Positions 8,961 through 18,706 of a DNA stretch of 64,000 nt are shown here, in pieces. The stretch's first letter is position 1. Each line of letters opens with the position of its first letter. This DNA is from Rhodobacter huangdaonensis. Lineage in GTDB: Bacteria > Pseudomonadota > Alphaproteobacteria > Rhodobacterales > Rhodobacteraceae. Under the pieces are notes generated by a model. The model did not search any database. It was not told the DNA's origin and saw nothing but the letters and a program-made list of their open reading frames with translations. The stretch covers positions 323,222 through 387,221 of the forward strand of contig NZ_SAVA01000004.1 of NCBI RefSeq assembly GCF_004022465.1, in the 5' to 3' direction. Made by a program: the position numbers and the translations under genes.

Positions 8961-9287
8961 ATGCAGACCGCACGCGCGAAATATGCCATCGGCCAGATCG
9001 TCCGGCACCGGAACCAGTCGTTCCGGGGCGTGGTCTTTGATGTCGATGCGATCTTCTCGAATACCGAGGAGTGGTATCTCGCGATTCCCGAAAGCAGCCG
9101 TCCGCTGAAGGATCAGCCGTTCTATCACCTGCTGGCGGAGAATGACGACGACTACTACGTTGCCTATGTCTCCGAGCAGAATCTGGTGGCCGATACCACG
9201 GGCGAGCCGGTGGATCACCCGGATCTGGACGACTTGTTCGGCGATTTCGAGGACGGGCGCTATCCGCTGCAGTTCCAGCTGAACTGA
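8961..9287 (+). CDS. hspQ: Heat shock protein HspQ (YccV-like)
   Basis: A 108-residue protein of the HspQ/YccV family, containing AKYAIGQIVRHR, FRGVVFDVD, PFYHLLAEND and YVAYVSEQNL in the expected order. In E. coli HspQ is a small heat-shock-induced protein that binds hemimethylated DNA (as YccV) and modulates Lon protease. ATG 8961 is chosen because GGGGG at 8951-8955 is correctly spaced and homology starts there; a TTG 12 nt upstream is less likely. It is a single-gene unit facing the anti-sigma-like pair. Confidence 0.9.
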   Translation: MQTARAKYAIGQIVRHRNQSFRGVVFDVDAIFSNTEEWYLAIPESSRPLKDQPFYHLLAENDDDYYVAYVSEQNLVADTTGEPVDHPDLDDLFGDFEDGRYPLQFQLN

Positions 9288-9299
9288 GCGCGCCGCAGC

Positions 9300-9794
9300 T
9301 CACTGCGCCAGGGCGAGCGGCGCGAGCGGCAGGCGAAAGACCAGCTCGTTGCGGCCGTCGTGGCGGCAATAGTGCAGGTCCTCGACCAGATCGCGAATCA
9401 GGAACCAGCCGAAGCCGCCTTCGGGCAGAGTGTCGGGCACCGGGCGCGGGTGATCGCCGCCGATGCCGGACAGGCAACGCTCGGGCAGCTCGATCCCATC
9501 GTCGCAGACCAGGCAGGTCAACCCGCGCCGGTCCCGTGCGAGGGCGAGGCTGATCGTGCCCTTGCCGCTGTTGCCATAGCCATGCCTGACGATGTTGTTG
9601 AACACCTCGGCCAGGACGATCTCGAGGGCGCCGGCCTCGTCCGTGGTCATCTGGCGGATGAAGCGTGCCAGGGTGCTGTGCAGTGCGGCGCGCACCGACA
9701 GCGGATCGGCACTGAAACTGTGCCGGAAGATGGCCTGCTCCGGTGCCGAAGGGTCCGGTGGCGGCTGCGGATGCGAACTCCGCTCAGCCTGCAT
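9300..9794 (-). CDS. RsbW/SpoIIAB-like ATP-binding anti-sigma factor (HATPase)
   Basis: A 164-residue GHKL ATPase of the anti-sigma-factor serine-kinase group. The N-box is LAEVFNNIVRHGYG, the G1 box is CDDGIELP and a G2-like GGFGWFLIRDL follows. It overlaps the upstream STAS-protein gene by 11 bp, the classic arrangement of an antagonist with its kinase. Such pairs act by partner switching: the kinase phosphorylates the STAS protein or sequesters a target. No sigma factor or PP2C phosphatase gene is adjacent, so the target is unknown. Confidence 0.85.
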   Translation of the reverse strand: MQAERSSHPQPPPDPSAPEQAIFRHSFSADPLSVRAALHSTLARFIRQMTTDEAGALEIVLAEVFNNIVRHGYGNSGKGTISLALARDRRGLTCLVCDDGIELPERCLSGIGGDHPRPVPDTLPEGGFGWFLIRDLVEDLHYCRHDGRNELVFRLPLAPLALAQ

Positions 9795-10131
9795 CGCGCA
9801 ACCTTTCGGATGTGGCCGCCGCGACGTTCGGATGAATCCGGAACACCGTATCCATCCGGGTCAGCCGGAATACCTTTTCGACCGTCGGCGTGAGCCCGAC
9901 CAGTTCCAGTTGTCGCGCCGGCGCGAGCGACTTCATCACTGCGACGATCGCACCGAGGCCGGAACTGTCGAGGAAGGTCACGTCCGACAGGTCGAGCACG
10001 ACGCGCGAGGACGGTTGCGCCGTCACTTCGCGCATCCGGTCCTTGAAGCGGATGGCAATCGCCGCGTCGAGGCGTTCTTCCTGCAGGTACACCACCAGCG
10101 CCCCGCCGAGGGCTTCCGCATAAAGGTTCAT
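9784..10131 (-). CDS. STAS-domain anti-sigma factor antagonist
   Basis: A 115-residue single STAS domain protein of the SpoIIAA/RsbV group. The motif VTFLDSSGLGAIVAV carries the serine normally phosphorylated by the partner kinase. ATG 10131 is preferred over the GTG immediately upstream at 10134. The 3' end overlaps the start of the RsbW-like gene by 11 bp, implying translational coupling. Predicted role: phosphorylation-controlled partner switching in a stress or signalling pathway. Confidence 0.88.
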   Translation of the reverse strand: MNLYAEALGGALVVYLQEERLDAAIAIRFKDRMREVTAQPSSRVVLDLSDVTFLDSSGLGAIVAVMKSLAPARQLELVGLTPTVEKVFRLTRMDTVFRIHPNVAAATSERLRDAG

Positions 10132-10316
10132 CACCGCGTCTCCGACAACCGTTCACGGTCGAAGGGTATCCGGAAATGCTTACCAAAGCGTATCGCCGGC
10201 CCGGAGCTGCCCGGCGGGGGTGACGCTTTCGCGCATCAGCGCCGGCCCGCCCTGCGCTTCCCCCTTTTGCCCCGCGTGGCCCGCGCCCATATTGGGGCGC
10301 AAACCGGAGACAGCCC

Positions 10317-10553
10317 ATGCAGGTCATTGCTCTCATCATCATCGGCGCGGCGGCGGGCTTCATCGCCACCCGTGCGATGAAGATGGAAACCGACATCCCC
10401 ACCACCATCGCCATCGGCGTGATCGGCGCGCTGATCGGCGGGCTGGTGCTGCGCTTCCTGCTGGCACTGACCGGCGCGCTTGGCGGCTTCGTCGGGGCCT
10501 TGCTCGGCGCGTTCCTGCTGATCTGGCTGTGGCGCCAGTACGGGCGGCGCTGA
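10317..10553 (+). CDS. GlsB/YeaQ/YmgE-family stress membrane protein
   Basis: A 78-residue, almost wholly hydrophobic protein with about three membrane segments. Glycine-rich repeats (IIIGAAAGFIATRAM, GVIGALIGGLVL, GALGGFVGALLGAFLLIWLW) are typical of the GlsB/YeaQ/YmgE (transglycosylase-associated) family. Members are general-stress inner-membrane proteins of unknown activity. It is the first gene of a four-gene membrane cluster; the next gene starts in its stop codon (TGATG). Confidence 0.8.
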   Translation: MQVIALIIIGAAAGFIATRAMKMETDIPTTIAIGVIGALIGGLVLRFLLALTGALGGFVGALLGAFLLIWLWRQYGRR

Positions 10554-10708
10554 TGTGGGGGCCGCTTTTCGGACTGGCCGGCATGGCGACGACGCGGCTG
10601 ACGCTGTGGTCGCTTGGCCTTGCGATCTGGCTGTTGCGCCGGCCCGGTGGCTGGGCGGTTCTGGCTGTCGCGGCGCTGGTCGGCGTGAAGCTTCTGCCGC
10701 AGAAATGA
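10553..10708 (+). CDS. Small hydrophobic membrane protein (51 aa)
   Basis: A 51-residue frame whose ATG overlaps the stop codon of the GlsB-like gene by one base (TGATG), indicating coupled translation. The sequence has two hydrophobic stretches (LTLWSLGLAIWLL and WAVLAVAALVGVKLL) separated by RRPGGW, so a two-pass membrane hairpin is likely. I do not recognise a family. The coupling and third-position GC support a real gene, but no homology can be claimed. Confidence 0.6.
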   Translation: MWGPLFGLAGMATTRLTLWSLGLAIWLLRRPGGWAVLAVAALVGVKLLPQK

Positions 10709-10757
10709 GACCCTCCGCGCTGCGCCCTGCCGCCGCGCCCCACCCCCGGGAGACCCC

Positions 10758-11639
10758 ATGACCTTGCAAGATTTCCTCGGCGAGAACGCCGTCTTCCTGG
10801 CACTCGCGGCCTTCGTCATCGTCGCCGTCTATCAGGGCGTGCGGATCGTGCCGCAGTCCGAGAAATACGTGGTCGAGCGCTTCGGCCGGCTGCGTGCGGT
10901 GCTTGGCCCGGGCATCAACTTCATCGTGCCCTTCCTCGACCGGGTGGCGCACAAGGTCTCGGTGCTGGAGCGCCAGCTGCCCACCACCCGGCAGGATGCG
11001 ATCACCGCCGACAACGTGTTGGTGCAGGTCGAGACCTCGGTGTTCTACCGGGTGACCGAGCCGGAAAAGACCGTCTACCGGATCCGCGACATCGACGCCG
11101 CGATCTCGACCACCGTCGCCGGCATCGTGCGCGCCGAGATCGGCAAGATGGAACTCGACGCCGTGCAGTCGAACCGTGCCGGGCTGATCCACACGATTCA
11201 GGAGAACCTCGCCAATGTCGTCGACGACTGGGGGATCGAGGTCACCCGGGCGGAGATTCTCGACGTCAATCTCGACGATGCGACGCGGGCGGCGATGCTG
11301 CAGCAGCTGAACGCCGAGCGCGCGCGCCGTGCCCAGGTGACCGAGGCCGAGGGCCGCAAGCGCGCGGTGGAGCTGGCCGCCGATGCCGAGCTTTACGCCG
11401 CCGAGCAGCAGGCGAAGGCGCGCCGCGTCACCGCCGAGGCCGAGGCCTTTGCGACCTCGGTCATTGCCGAGGCGATCGCGAAGAACGGGCTCGAGGCGGC
11501 GCAGTTCCAGGTCGCGCTGAAACAGGTCGAGGCGCTGAGCATCGTCGGCAAGGGCGAGGGCAAGCAGGTGGTGCTGCTGCCGGCTGCGGCGCTCGATGCC
11601 TTCGCGAATGCCTTCGGGCTGCTCAAGGGGCGGTCGTGA
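10758..11639 (+). CDS. SPFH/Band-7 membrane protein (QmcA/paraslipin-like)
   Basis: A 293-residue stomatin-like protein. An N-terminal membrane anchor occupies residues 10-27. The SPFH domain follows (IVPQSEKYVVERFGR, GPGINFIVPFLDRV, TADNVLVQVE), then an alanine/glutamate-rich coiled coil (residues about 185-245) typical of oligomerising prohibitin relatives. Members scaffold membrane microdomains and assist membrane proteases. The next gene encodes an NfeD-like protein coupled by a TGATG overlap, the standard SPFH/NfeD pairing. Confidence 0.93.
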   Translation: MTLQDFLGENAVFLALAAFVIVAVYQGVRIVPQSEKYVVERFGRLRAVLGPGINFIVPFLDRVAHKVSVLERQLPTTRQDAITADNVLVQVETSVFYRVTEPEKTVYRIRDIDAAISTTVAGIVRAEIGKMELDAVQSNRAGLIHTIQENLANVVDDWGIEVTRAEILDVNLDDATRAAMLQQLNAERARRAQVTEAEGRKRAVELAADAELYAAEQQAKARRVTAEAEAFATSVIAEAIAKNGLEAAQFQVALKQVEALSIVGKGEGKQVVLLPAAALDAFANAFGLLKGRS

Positions 11640-11908
11640 TGCTGTGGGAACTTGCCTGGGTCTGGATCGCCGGCGGCGTGGTGCTGGCGCTGCTCGAGAT
11701 GCTGCTGCCGGGCTTCATCCTGCTCGGCTTCGCGATCGGGGCGGTCTGTGTCGGCGTGCTGATCTGGATCGGCCTGCTGGTCACCCTGCCGCCGATGCTG
11801 CTGGTGATGGCGGTGATCGCGGCGATCGCCTGGGGCGTGTTGCGCCGGGTGATGGGCGTGCGCCATGGTCAGGTGAGGATCTGGCACCACGACATCAACG
11901 AGAAATGA
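11639..11908 (+). CDS. NfeD-like membrane protein
   Basis: An 89-residue protein with two or three hydrophobic segments (VWIAGGVVLALLEML, GFAIGAVCVGVLIWIGLLV, MLLVMAVIAAIAWGVL). It is the short NfeD form found directly after SPFH-protein genes and thought to partner them; the C-terminal OB-fold of longer NfeD proteins is not present. Its ATG overlaps the upstream stop codon (TGATG at 11637-11641). Function is assigned mainly from context. Confidence 0.75.
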   Translation: MLWELAWVWIAGGVVLALLEMLLPGFILLGFAIGAVCVGVLIWIGLLVTLPPMLLVMAVIAAIAWGVLRRVMGVRHGQVRIWHHDINEK

Positions 11909-11985
11909 CCGCCGCGCGCCAGCCGGGGCTGGATTTTCAGGCTCCGGGGCCCTAGTGGACTCGCATCCCGAGATGGAGAGGCGCG

Positions 11986-12144
11986 ATGTACGACGATTTT
12001 CCCGAAGAGGCGAAGGGCCTCAAGTATTTCCTCAAGATGGTGACGATTGCCCTGGTGGGGGTCGTGGTCTGGATTCTGGTGACGCATCCGATGAACGGCG
12101 ATGCCAGCTCGACCACCACGCTCGCGGTCACGCATCAGCAGTGA
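11986..12144 (+). CDS. Small single-pass membrane protein (52 aa)
   Basis: A 52-residue frame preceded by GGAGAGG (11975-11981) at good spacing. An acidic/basic N terminus (MYDDFPEEAKGLKYFLK) is followed by one membrane helix (MVTIALVGVVVWILV) and a Thr/Ser-rich tail. It ends shortly before a strong terminator, which supports a transcribed gene. No family is recognised. The topology suggests a short inner-membrane protein. Confidence 0.6.
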   Translation: MYDDFPEEAKGLKYFLKMVTIALVGVVVWILVTHPMNGDASSTTTLAVTHQQ

Positions 12145-12168
12145 TCCGGTCGAACGGGGCTGGAGCGG

Positions 12169-12196
12169 AAACGGCGGCCATCGGCCGCCGTTTTGC
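12169..12196. terminator. Bidirectional hairpin terminator
   Basis: An 11-bp perfect stem, AAACGGCGGCC (12169-12179) and GGCCGCCGTTT (12183-12193), with a T tract on each strand. It lies between the 52-aa gene and converging pyrF. Confidence 0.9.
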
Positions 12197-12201
12197 ATTT
12201 C

Positions 12202-12909
12202 TCAGCCGCGGATCTCGGCGAGGATCGCCTGCGCCGCGGCGCGCGGGTCCTTGGCCTGCCAGATCGGACGGCCGACGACGAGGTGATCGGCGCCCGCCGC
12301 CAGCGCCGAGGCGGGCGTCTCGACCCGCTTCTGATCGCCAAGCGCGGCGCCTGCCGGGCGCACACCCGGGGTGACGATGAGCTTGCCTGCGGCGCCCGGC
12401 AGCGCCCGGATCGCCGCCGCCTCGCGCGGCGAGGCGATGACGCCGTCCGCCCCGGCCGCGAAGGCGCGCGCGGCACGTTCGGTGACCAGCGCCTCGATCT
12501 CGCCGGGCTTGATCAGCGCCCCGTCGAGGTCGGCGCGGTCGAGCGAGGTCAGGATCGTCACCGCGAGGATCTTCGTGGCCGAGCCCGCCGCGCCCTGTTT
12601 CGCCGCGGTCACCACATAGGGGTCGCCATGCACGGTGAGGAAGTCGAGGTCATAGCGCGCGATGCCGCGCACCGCCGCCTCGACCGTGGCGCCGATGTCG
12701 AAGAGCTTCATGTCGAGGAAGATCTTCTTGCCCTGTTCCTGCTTCAGCTCGTTCGCCAGCGCCAGCCCGCCGCCGGTCAGCATGCCAAGGCCGATCTTGT
12801 AGAACGAGACGCTGTCACCGAGCGTCTTCGCAAGCGAAAGCCCGTCGAGCGCGGTGGGCAGGTCGAGGGCGACGATCAGGCGGTCGTCGGCGGGCAGCAG
12901 ATCGGTCAT
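12202..12909 (-). CDS. pyrF: Orotidine 5'-phosphate decarboxylase
   Basis: A 235-residue OMP decarboxylase that makes UMP in the last step of de novo pyrimidine synthesis. The start region RLIVALDLPT gives the substrate-binding strand, the catalytic D-x-K-x-x-x-D array is LDMKLFDIGATV, and the phosphate-binding end GVRP and HLVVGRPI are present. Length is normal for the family. ATG 12909 is chosen because the frame upstream to 13110 has no family homology. It is divergent from clpB. Confidence 0.95.
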   Translation of the reverse strand: MTDLLPADDRLIVALDLPTALDGLSLAKTLGDSVSFYKIGLGMLTGGGLALANELKQEQGKKIFLDMKLFDIGATVEAAVRGIARYDLDFLTVHGDPYVVTAAKQGAAGSATKILAVTILTSLDRADLDGALIKPGEIEALVTERAARAFAAGADGVIASPREAAAIRALPGAAGKLIVTPGVRPAGAALGDQKRVETPASALAAGADHLVVGRPIWQAKDPRAAAQAILAEIRG

Positions 12910-13063
12910 GGCGAGGCTCCGGAGATGGCAGGCAAACGCCCGCCTTTTGCGCCCGAAGCCGGCACCGGTCAAGGAAAAGCAGGGCGCGGGCCCCGCCGGC
13001 CCCGCCCGGTTTGTGTTTCGTTCCCGCGCGTTACACCGCGCACATTTTTTCCGCGCAGCCTGT

Positions 13064-13100
13064 CGCCCCCCCCTTGAAGCGGCTGCGATCCGCCTCCACC
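13064..13100 (+). promoter_or_regulatory. Candidate heat-shock (RpoH-type) promoter of clpB
   Basis: CTTGAA at 13073-13078, preceded by a C run (TCGCCCCC...), resembles the sigma-32 -35 element CCCTTGAA. A convincing -10 is not visible in the C-rich stretch that follows. The location about 100 nt upstream of clpB fits, but the assignment is tentative. Confidence 0.35.
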
Positions 13101-13178
13101 TCCCTTTCAAGACCCGGACCAGAGCGTGCCGTCATGGGCGTTCGATTTTCCCGGGGGCTTCAGAAAAGGAGATACCCG

Positions 13179-15794
<2,616 letters not shown>

Positions 15795-15812
15795 GCCTTG
15801 CGACAGCACAGG

Positions 15813-15844
15813 AAAGGGGGGCGGGGCAACCCGCCCCCTTTTTC
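15813..15844 (+). terminator. Rho-independent terminator after clpB
   Basis: GGGGGCGGG (15817-15825), loop GCAA, CCCGCCCCC (15830-15838), then a T run. Confidence 0.9.
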
Positions 15845-15875
15845 ATGCCCGCCCCGGCGCGCTAGAATGGCAATC

Positions 15876-17156
15876 ATGCCCGCCCTGTGCCGCGACTGCC
15901 TTGCCACTTTCGACGACGCCCCTGCACGCTGCCCGCGCTGCGGCCGTCCGCGCGTGCTCTCCCACCCCGAGCTTTTTGATCTCACCATCGCGCATCTCGA
16001 TTGCGACAGCTTCTATGCCTCGGTCGAGAAGCGCGACGATCCGGCGCTCGCTTCGCGCCCGGTGATCGTCGGCGGCGGCACCCGCGGCGTCGTCTCCACC
16101 TGCTGCTATGTCGCGCGCGTCTCCGGCGTGCGCTCGGCGATGCCGATGTTCCAGGCACTGAAACTCTGCCCCGAGGCGGTGGTGATCCGGCCGCGGATGG
16201 AGCATTACGCGGCGGTCTCGGCGCAGATCCGCGCGAAGATGGCGGCGCTGACCCCGCTGATCGAACCGCTTTCGCTCGACGAGGCCTTCCTCGACCTCGG
16301 CGGTACGGCGCGGCTGCACCATGCGCCGCCGGCGCTGCTGATGGCGCGCCTCGTGCGCGAGATCGAGACGGCGATCGGCGTCACCGCCTCGGTCGGGCTG
16401 TCGCACAACAAGTTTCTGGCCAAGGTCGCCTCCGACCTCGACAAGCCGCGCGGCTTTTCGGTGATCGGCCGGGCCGAGACGGAGGACTTCCTGCGCGATC
16501 AGCCGGTCTCGATGCTCTGGGGCGTGGGGGCGGCGACGCGCGCCGCGCTCGGCCGGGCCGGGCTGCGCACGCTCGCCGACATCCGCCGGGCGGGGCAAGC
16601 CGCGATGGTGGCGCGATTCGGCGCCTCGGGCGCGCGGCTCCATGCGCTGGCGACCGGCGAGGATCCGCGCCGCGTCACCCCCGATGCGCCGGTGAAATCG
16701 GTGTCGAACGAGACCACCTTCGACACCGACATCGCCGAGCGCGCCCGGCTCGAGGCCTGGCTCTGGGTGATGTGCGAGAAGACCGCGGCGCGGATGAAGG
16801 CGAAGGGGCTGTGCGGGCGCACCGCGGTGCTGAAGCTGCGACGGGCGGATTTCTCGGCGCTGAGCCGGCAGCAGCGGCTCGAGGAGCCGAGCCAACTGGC
16901 CGACACGCTGTTTCGTGCGACGCTCGCCCTGCTCGAGGCCCTGCCCGAAGATGGCCCGTTCCGGCTGATCGGGGCGGGCTATGCCGATCTCGCCCCCGCC
17001 GATGGGCGCGACCCGGTGGGCGACCTGCTCGACCCCGGCGCCGGCCGGCGCGCCGGGGCGGAACGGGCAGTCGATGCGATTCGCGCGAAATTCGGCGCCG
17101 GGGCGATCCGCAGCGGCCGCAGCCTCGGCGCCGGAGCGGACAAGCCGCGCGGCTGA
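15876..17156 (+). CDS. dinB: Y-family DNA polymerase IV with N-terminal zinc ribbon
   Basis: A 426-residue DinB-type translesion polymerase. Catalytic residues are Asp42 (HLDCDSFYASVEK) and Asp135-Glu136 (SLDEAFLD); VSTCCYVAR, SVGLSHNKFLAK and the helix-hairpin-helix segment around 215 are in place. Unlike E. coli Pol IV (351 aa) it begins with an extra module holding Cys5, Cys8, Cys19 and Cys22 in two CxxC pairs, so a zinc ribbon precedes the palm. The C-terminal beta-clamp peptide is not obvious. Starts at 15867 or 15876 are both possible; neither has a strong ribosome site. Confidence 0.9.
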   Translation: MPALCRDCLATFDDAPARCPRCGRPRVLSHPELFDLTIAHLDCDSFYASVEKRDDPALASRPVIVGGGTRGVVSTCCYVARVSGVRSAMPMFQALKLCPEAVVIRPRMEHYAAVSAQIRAKMAALTPLIEPLSLDEAFLDLGGTARLHHAPPALLMARLVREIETAIGVTASVGLSHNKFLAKVASDLDKPRGFSVIGRAETEDFLRDQPVSMLWGVGAATRAALGRAGLRTLADIRRAGQAAMVARFGASGARLHALATGEDPRRVTPDAPVKSVSNETTFDTDIAERARLEAWLWVMCEKTAARMKAKGLCGRTAVLKLRRADFSALSRQQRLEEPSQLADTLFRATLALLEALPEDGPFRLIGAGYADLAPADGRDPVGDLLDPGAGRRAGAERAVDAIRAKFGAGAIRSGRSLGAGADKPRG

Positions 17157-17159
17157 GCG

Positions 17160-18038
17160 CTATTCGGCGGCAAGCGGGCCGCGGCGCGCGGCGCTGTCGC
17201 GCCCGATGGCGGCGATGCCCGCGACGGCGTGCGCCATCAGCGCGCGGAAGTCCTCATACCCGGCCGAGGGGCGAATCGCCGCCTCGTCCATGTAGAGACC
17301 GCGGCTGATCTCGACCTGGATCACCTCGTACCCGCTTGCCGGGCGGCCGTAATGCTGGGTCACATAGGCGCCGGCGAAGGGGGCGTTGCGCGCCACCCGC
17401 AGCCCGAGCCGGGTGAAGATCGCCTCGACTGCGGCAACCGTGTCGGGCCGCGCGGCGGCACCGTAGCGGTCGCCCAGCACCACCTCCGCCGGTCGCGGGC
17501 CGGCGCCGCTCACCGCCTCGGAAGGCATCGAATGCATGTCGATCAGGACCGCCCGGCCGAACCGCGCCTGCACCTCGCGCAAGAGCGCGGCGAGAGTGCT
17601 GTGGTAGGGGCGCCAGACCGTGGCGAGCCGGGCATCGGCCTCGGCGCGCGTCAGCTTGCCCGAATAGATCGCCCGGTTCGACGAGACGACGCGGGGAATC
17701 ACCCCAAGCCCGGCCAGCACCCGTGGCCCCGCCGCACCGCGCTCCAGGCCCTCGATCAGCGCCGGGTCGAGCTCGGTCTCGTCGCGGTTCAGATCGACCC
17801 AGGCGCGCGGCAGCCGCGCCGTCAGCAGGGCCGCACCCTCGCGCGGGGCGGTTTCGAGGAACCGGTCGACGAAGGCATCCTCGGAGGAGCGCAGCCGCTG
17901 CGGATCCAGCACCGAGCGGGCCAGCAGCTCAGCCGGATAGTCGCTCCCGGAATGGGGCGAGGCAAAGACCACTGCCGTGGTCATCCTCTCCGGCTTTCGC
18001 AGCCGGTAGGCCTGTGTCTCGCGCAGCAAATCCGCCAT
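17160..18038 (-). CDS. N-formylglutamate amidohydrolase family protein
   Basis: A 292-residue protein of the N-formylglutamate amidohydrolase (HutG/FGase) superfamily. Diagnostic stretches are FASPHSGSDYP near the start, RAWVDLNRDETELDP, LIDMHSMPS and VQVEISRGLYMDE, which supply zinc and substrate ligands. HutG releases glutamate and formate at the end of one histidine-degradation route, but no other hut gene lies here, so the substrate remains open. ATG 18038 has a perfect GGAGGTG site just upstream. It converges with dinB, with stop codons a few bases apart. Confidence 0.85.
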   Translation of the reverse strand: MADLLRETQAYRLRKPERMTTAVVFASPHSGSDYPAELLARSVLDPQRLRSSEDAFVDRFLETAPREGAALLTARLPRAWVDLNRDETELDPALIEGLERGAAGPRVLAGLGVIPRVVSSNRAIYSGKLTRAEADARLATVWRPYHSTLAALLREVQARFGRAVLIDMHSMPSEAVSGAGPRPAEVVLGDRYGAAARPDTVAAVEAIFTRLGLRVARNAPFAGAYVTQHYGRPASGYEVIQVEISRGLYMDEAAIRPSAGYEDFRALMAHAVAGIAAIGRDSAARRGPLAAE

Positions 18039-18095
18039 TTCACCTCCCGGCTCCGGTCTCACGATACACCGGATTGTTTTCCTTCCAAAACCCTC

Positions 18096-18124
18096 TTGAA
18101 AGCTGCGTCGACTCCTTTTATAGA
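18096..18124 (+). promoter_or_regulatory. Sigma-70-type promoter for the tRNA-Val/L36 unit
   Basis: TTGAAA at 18096-18101 and TATAGA at 18119-18124 are separated by exactly 17 bp, a near-consensus housekeeping promoter. It lies about 75 nt upstream of the mature tRNA end and in the divergent gap from the formylglutamate hydrolase gene. Confidence 0.75.
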
Positions 18125-18199
18125 CCGCCAGACCGAAGCGGTTTCGCCCCGCAACGACCGGAAACGGACGATGTGGCAAGCGGGATCACGAGGCTTCAC

Positions 18200-18274
<75 letters not shown>

Positions 18275-18338
18275 TTCACCGCCCCTTCGGGGGCAGATCT
18301 GTTTCAGGCGCACGCGCGCCGCGACTAGGAGAAGACCG

Positions 18339-18464
18339 ATGAAGGTCCGCAACTCGCTCCGTTCGCTCAAGCAGCGTCATCGCGATTGCCAGATCGTGCG
18401 CCGCAAGGGCCGCGTCTACGTGATCAACAAGACGCAGAAGCGCTTCAAGGCCCGTCAGGGCTGA
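18339..18464 (+). CDS. rpmJ: 50S ribosomal protein L36 (type B)
   Basis: A 41-residue basic ribosomal protein, MKVRNSLRSLKQRH at the start, then VRRKGRVYVINKTQKRFKARQG. It is the longer, cysteine-poor form of L36 (a single Cys, so no zinc ribbon), as in the alphaproteobacterial and YkgO-type proteins. AGGAG sits at 18327-18331. It is probably transcribed with tRNA-Val from the promoter at 18096-18124 and ends at a terminator. Confidence 0.96.
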   Translation: MKVRNSLRSLKQRHRDCQIVRRKGRVYVINKTQKRFKARQG

Positions 18465-18489
18465 GGCACGCTTCGAGCTATGGAAATGA

Positions 18490-18527
18490 AGGGCCGCGCC
18501 GGAGAGATCCGCGCGGCCTTTTCCTTT
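18490..18527 (+). terminator. Rho-independent terminator after L36
   Basis: GGCCGCGC (18492-18499) pairs with GCGCGGCC (18511-18518), followed by TTTTCCTTT. Confidence 0.88.
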
Positions 18528-18555
18528 ATCCTCATCGCCTGCGGGGAGGGTGCGG

Positions 18556-18700
18556 GGGCGCTGCCCCCGTCGCCGTGCCGGCGACTCCCCCGGGATATTT
18601 GCGGCAATTGGAAGCGGGAAGGCCCGTCTCTTCCAATTGCCCGAAATATCCCGGGGGTGAATTCCGCGCGCAGGCGCGGAAGAGGGGGCAGCGCTCCCTG
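18556..18700. repeat. Intergenic palindromic element, copy A
   Basis: A GGGGGC...GCCCCC hairpin is followed by a long inverted repeat with arms at 18587-18614 and 18630-18657 (CCCCCGGGATATTT with AAATATCCCGGGGG, and CAATTGGAAG with CTTCCAATTG). It ends in a G/C-rich block running to the converging gene. Copy B at 31807-31884 has the same architecture. Both separate convergent genes. Confidence 0.8.
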
Positions 18701-18706
18701 CCTCGC

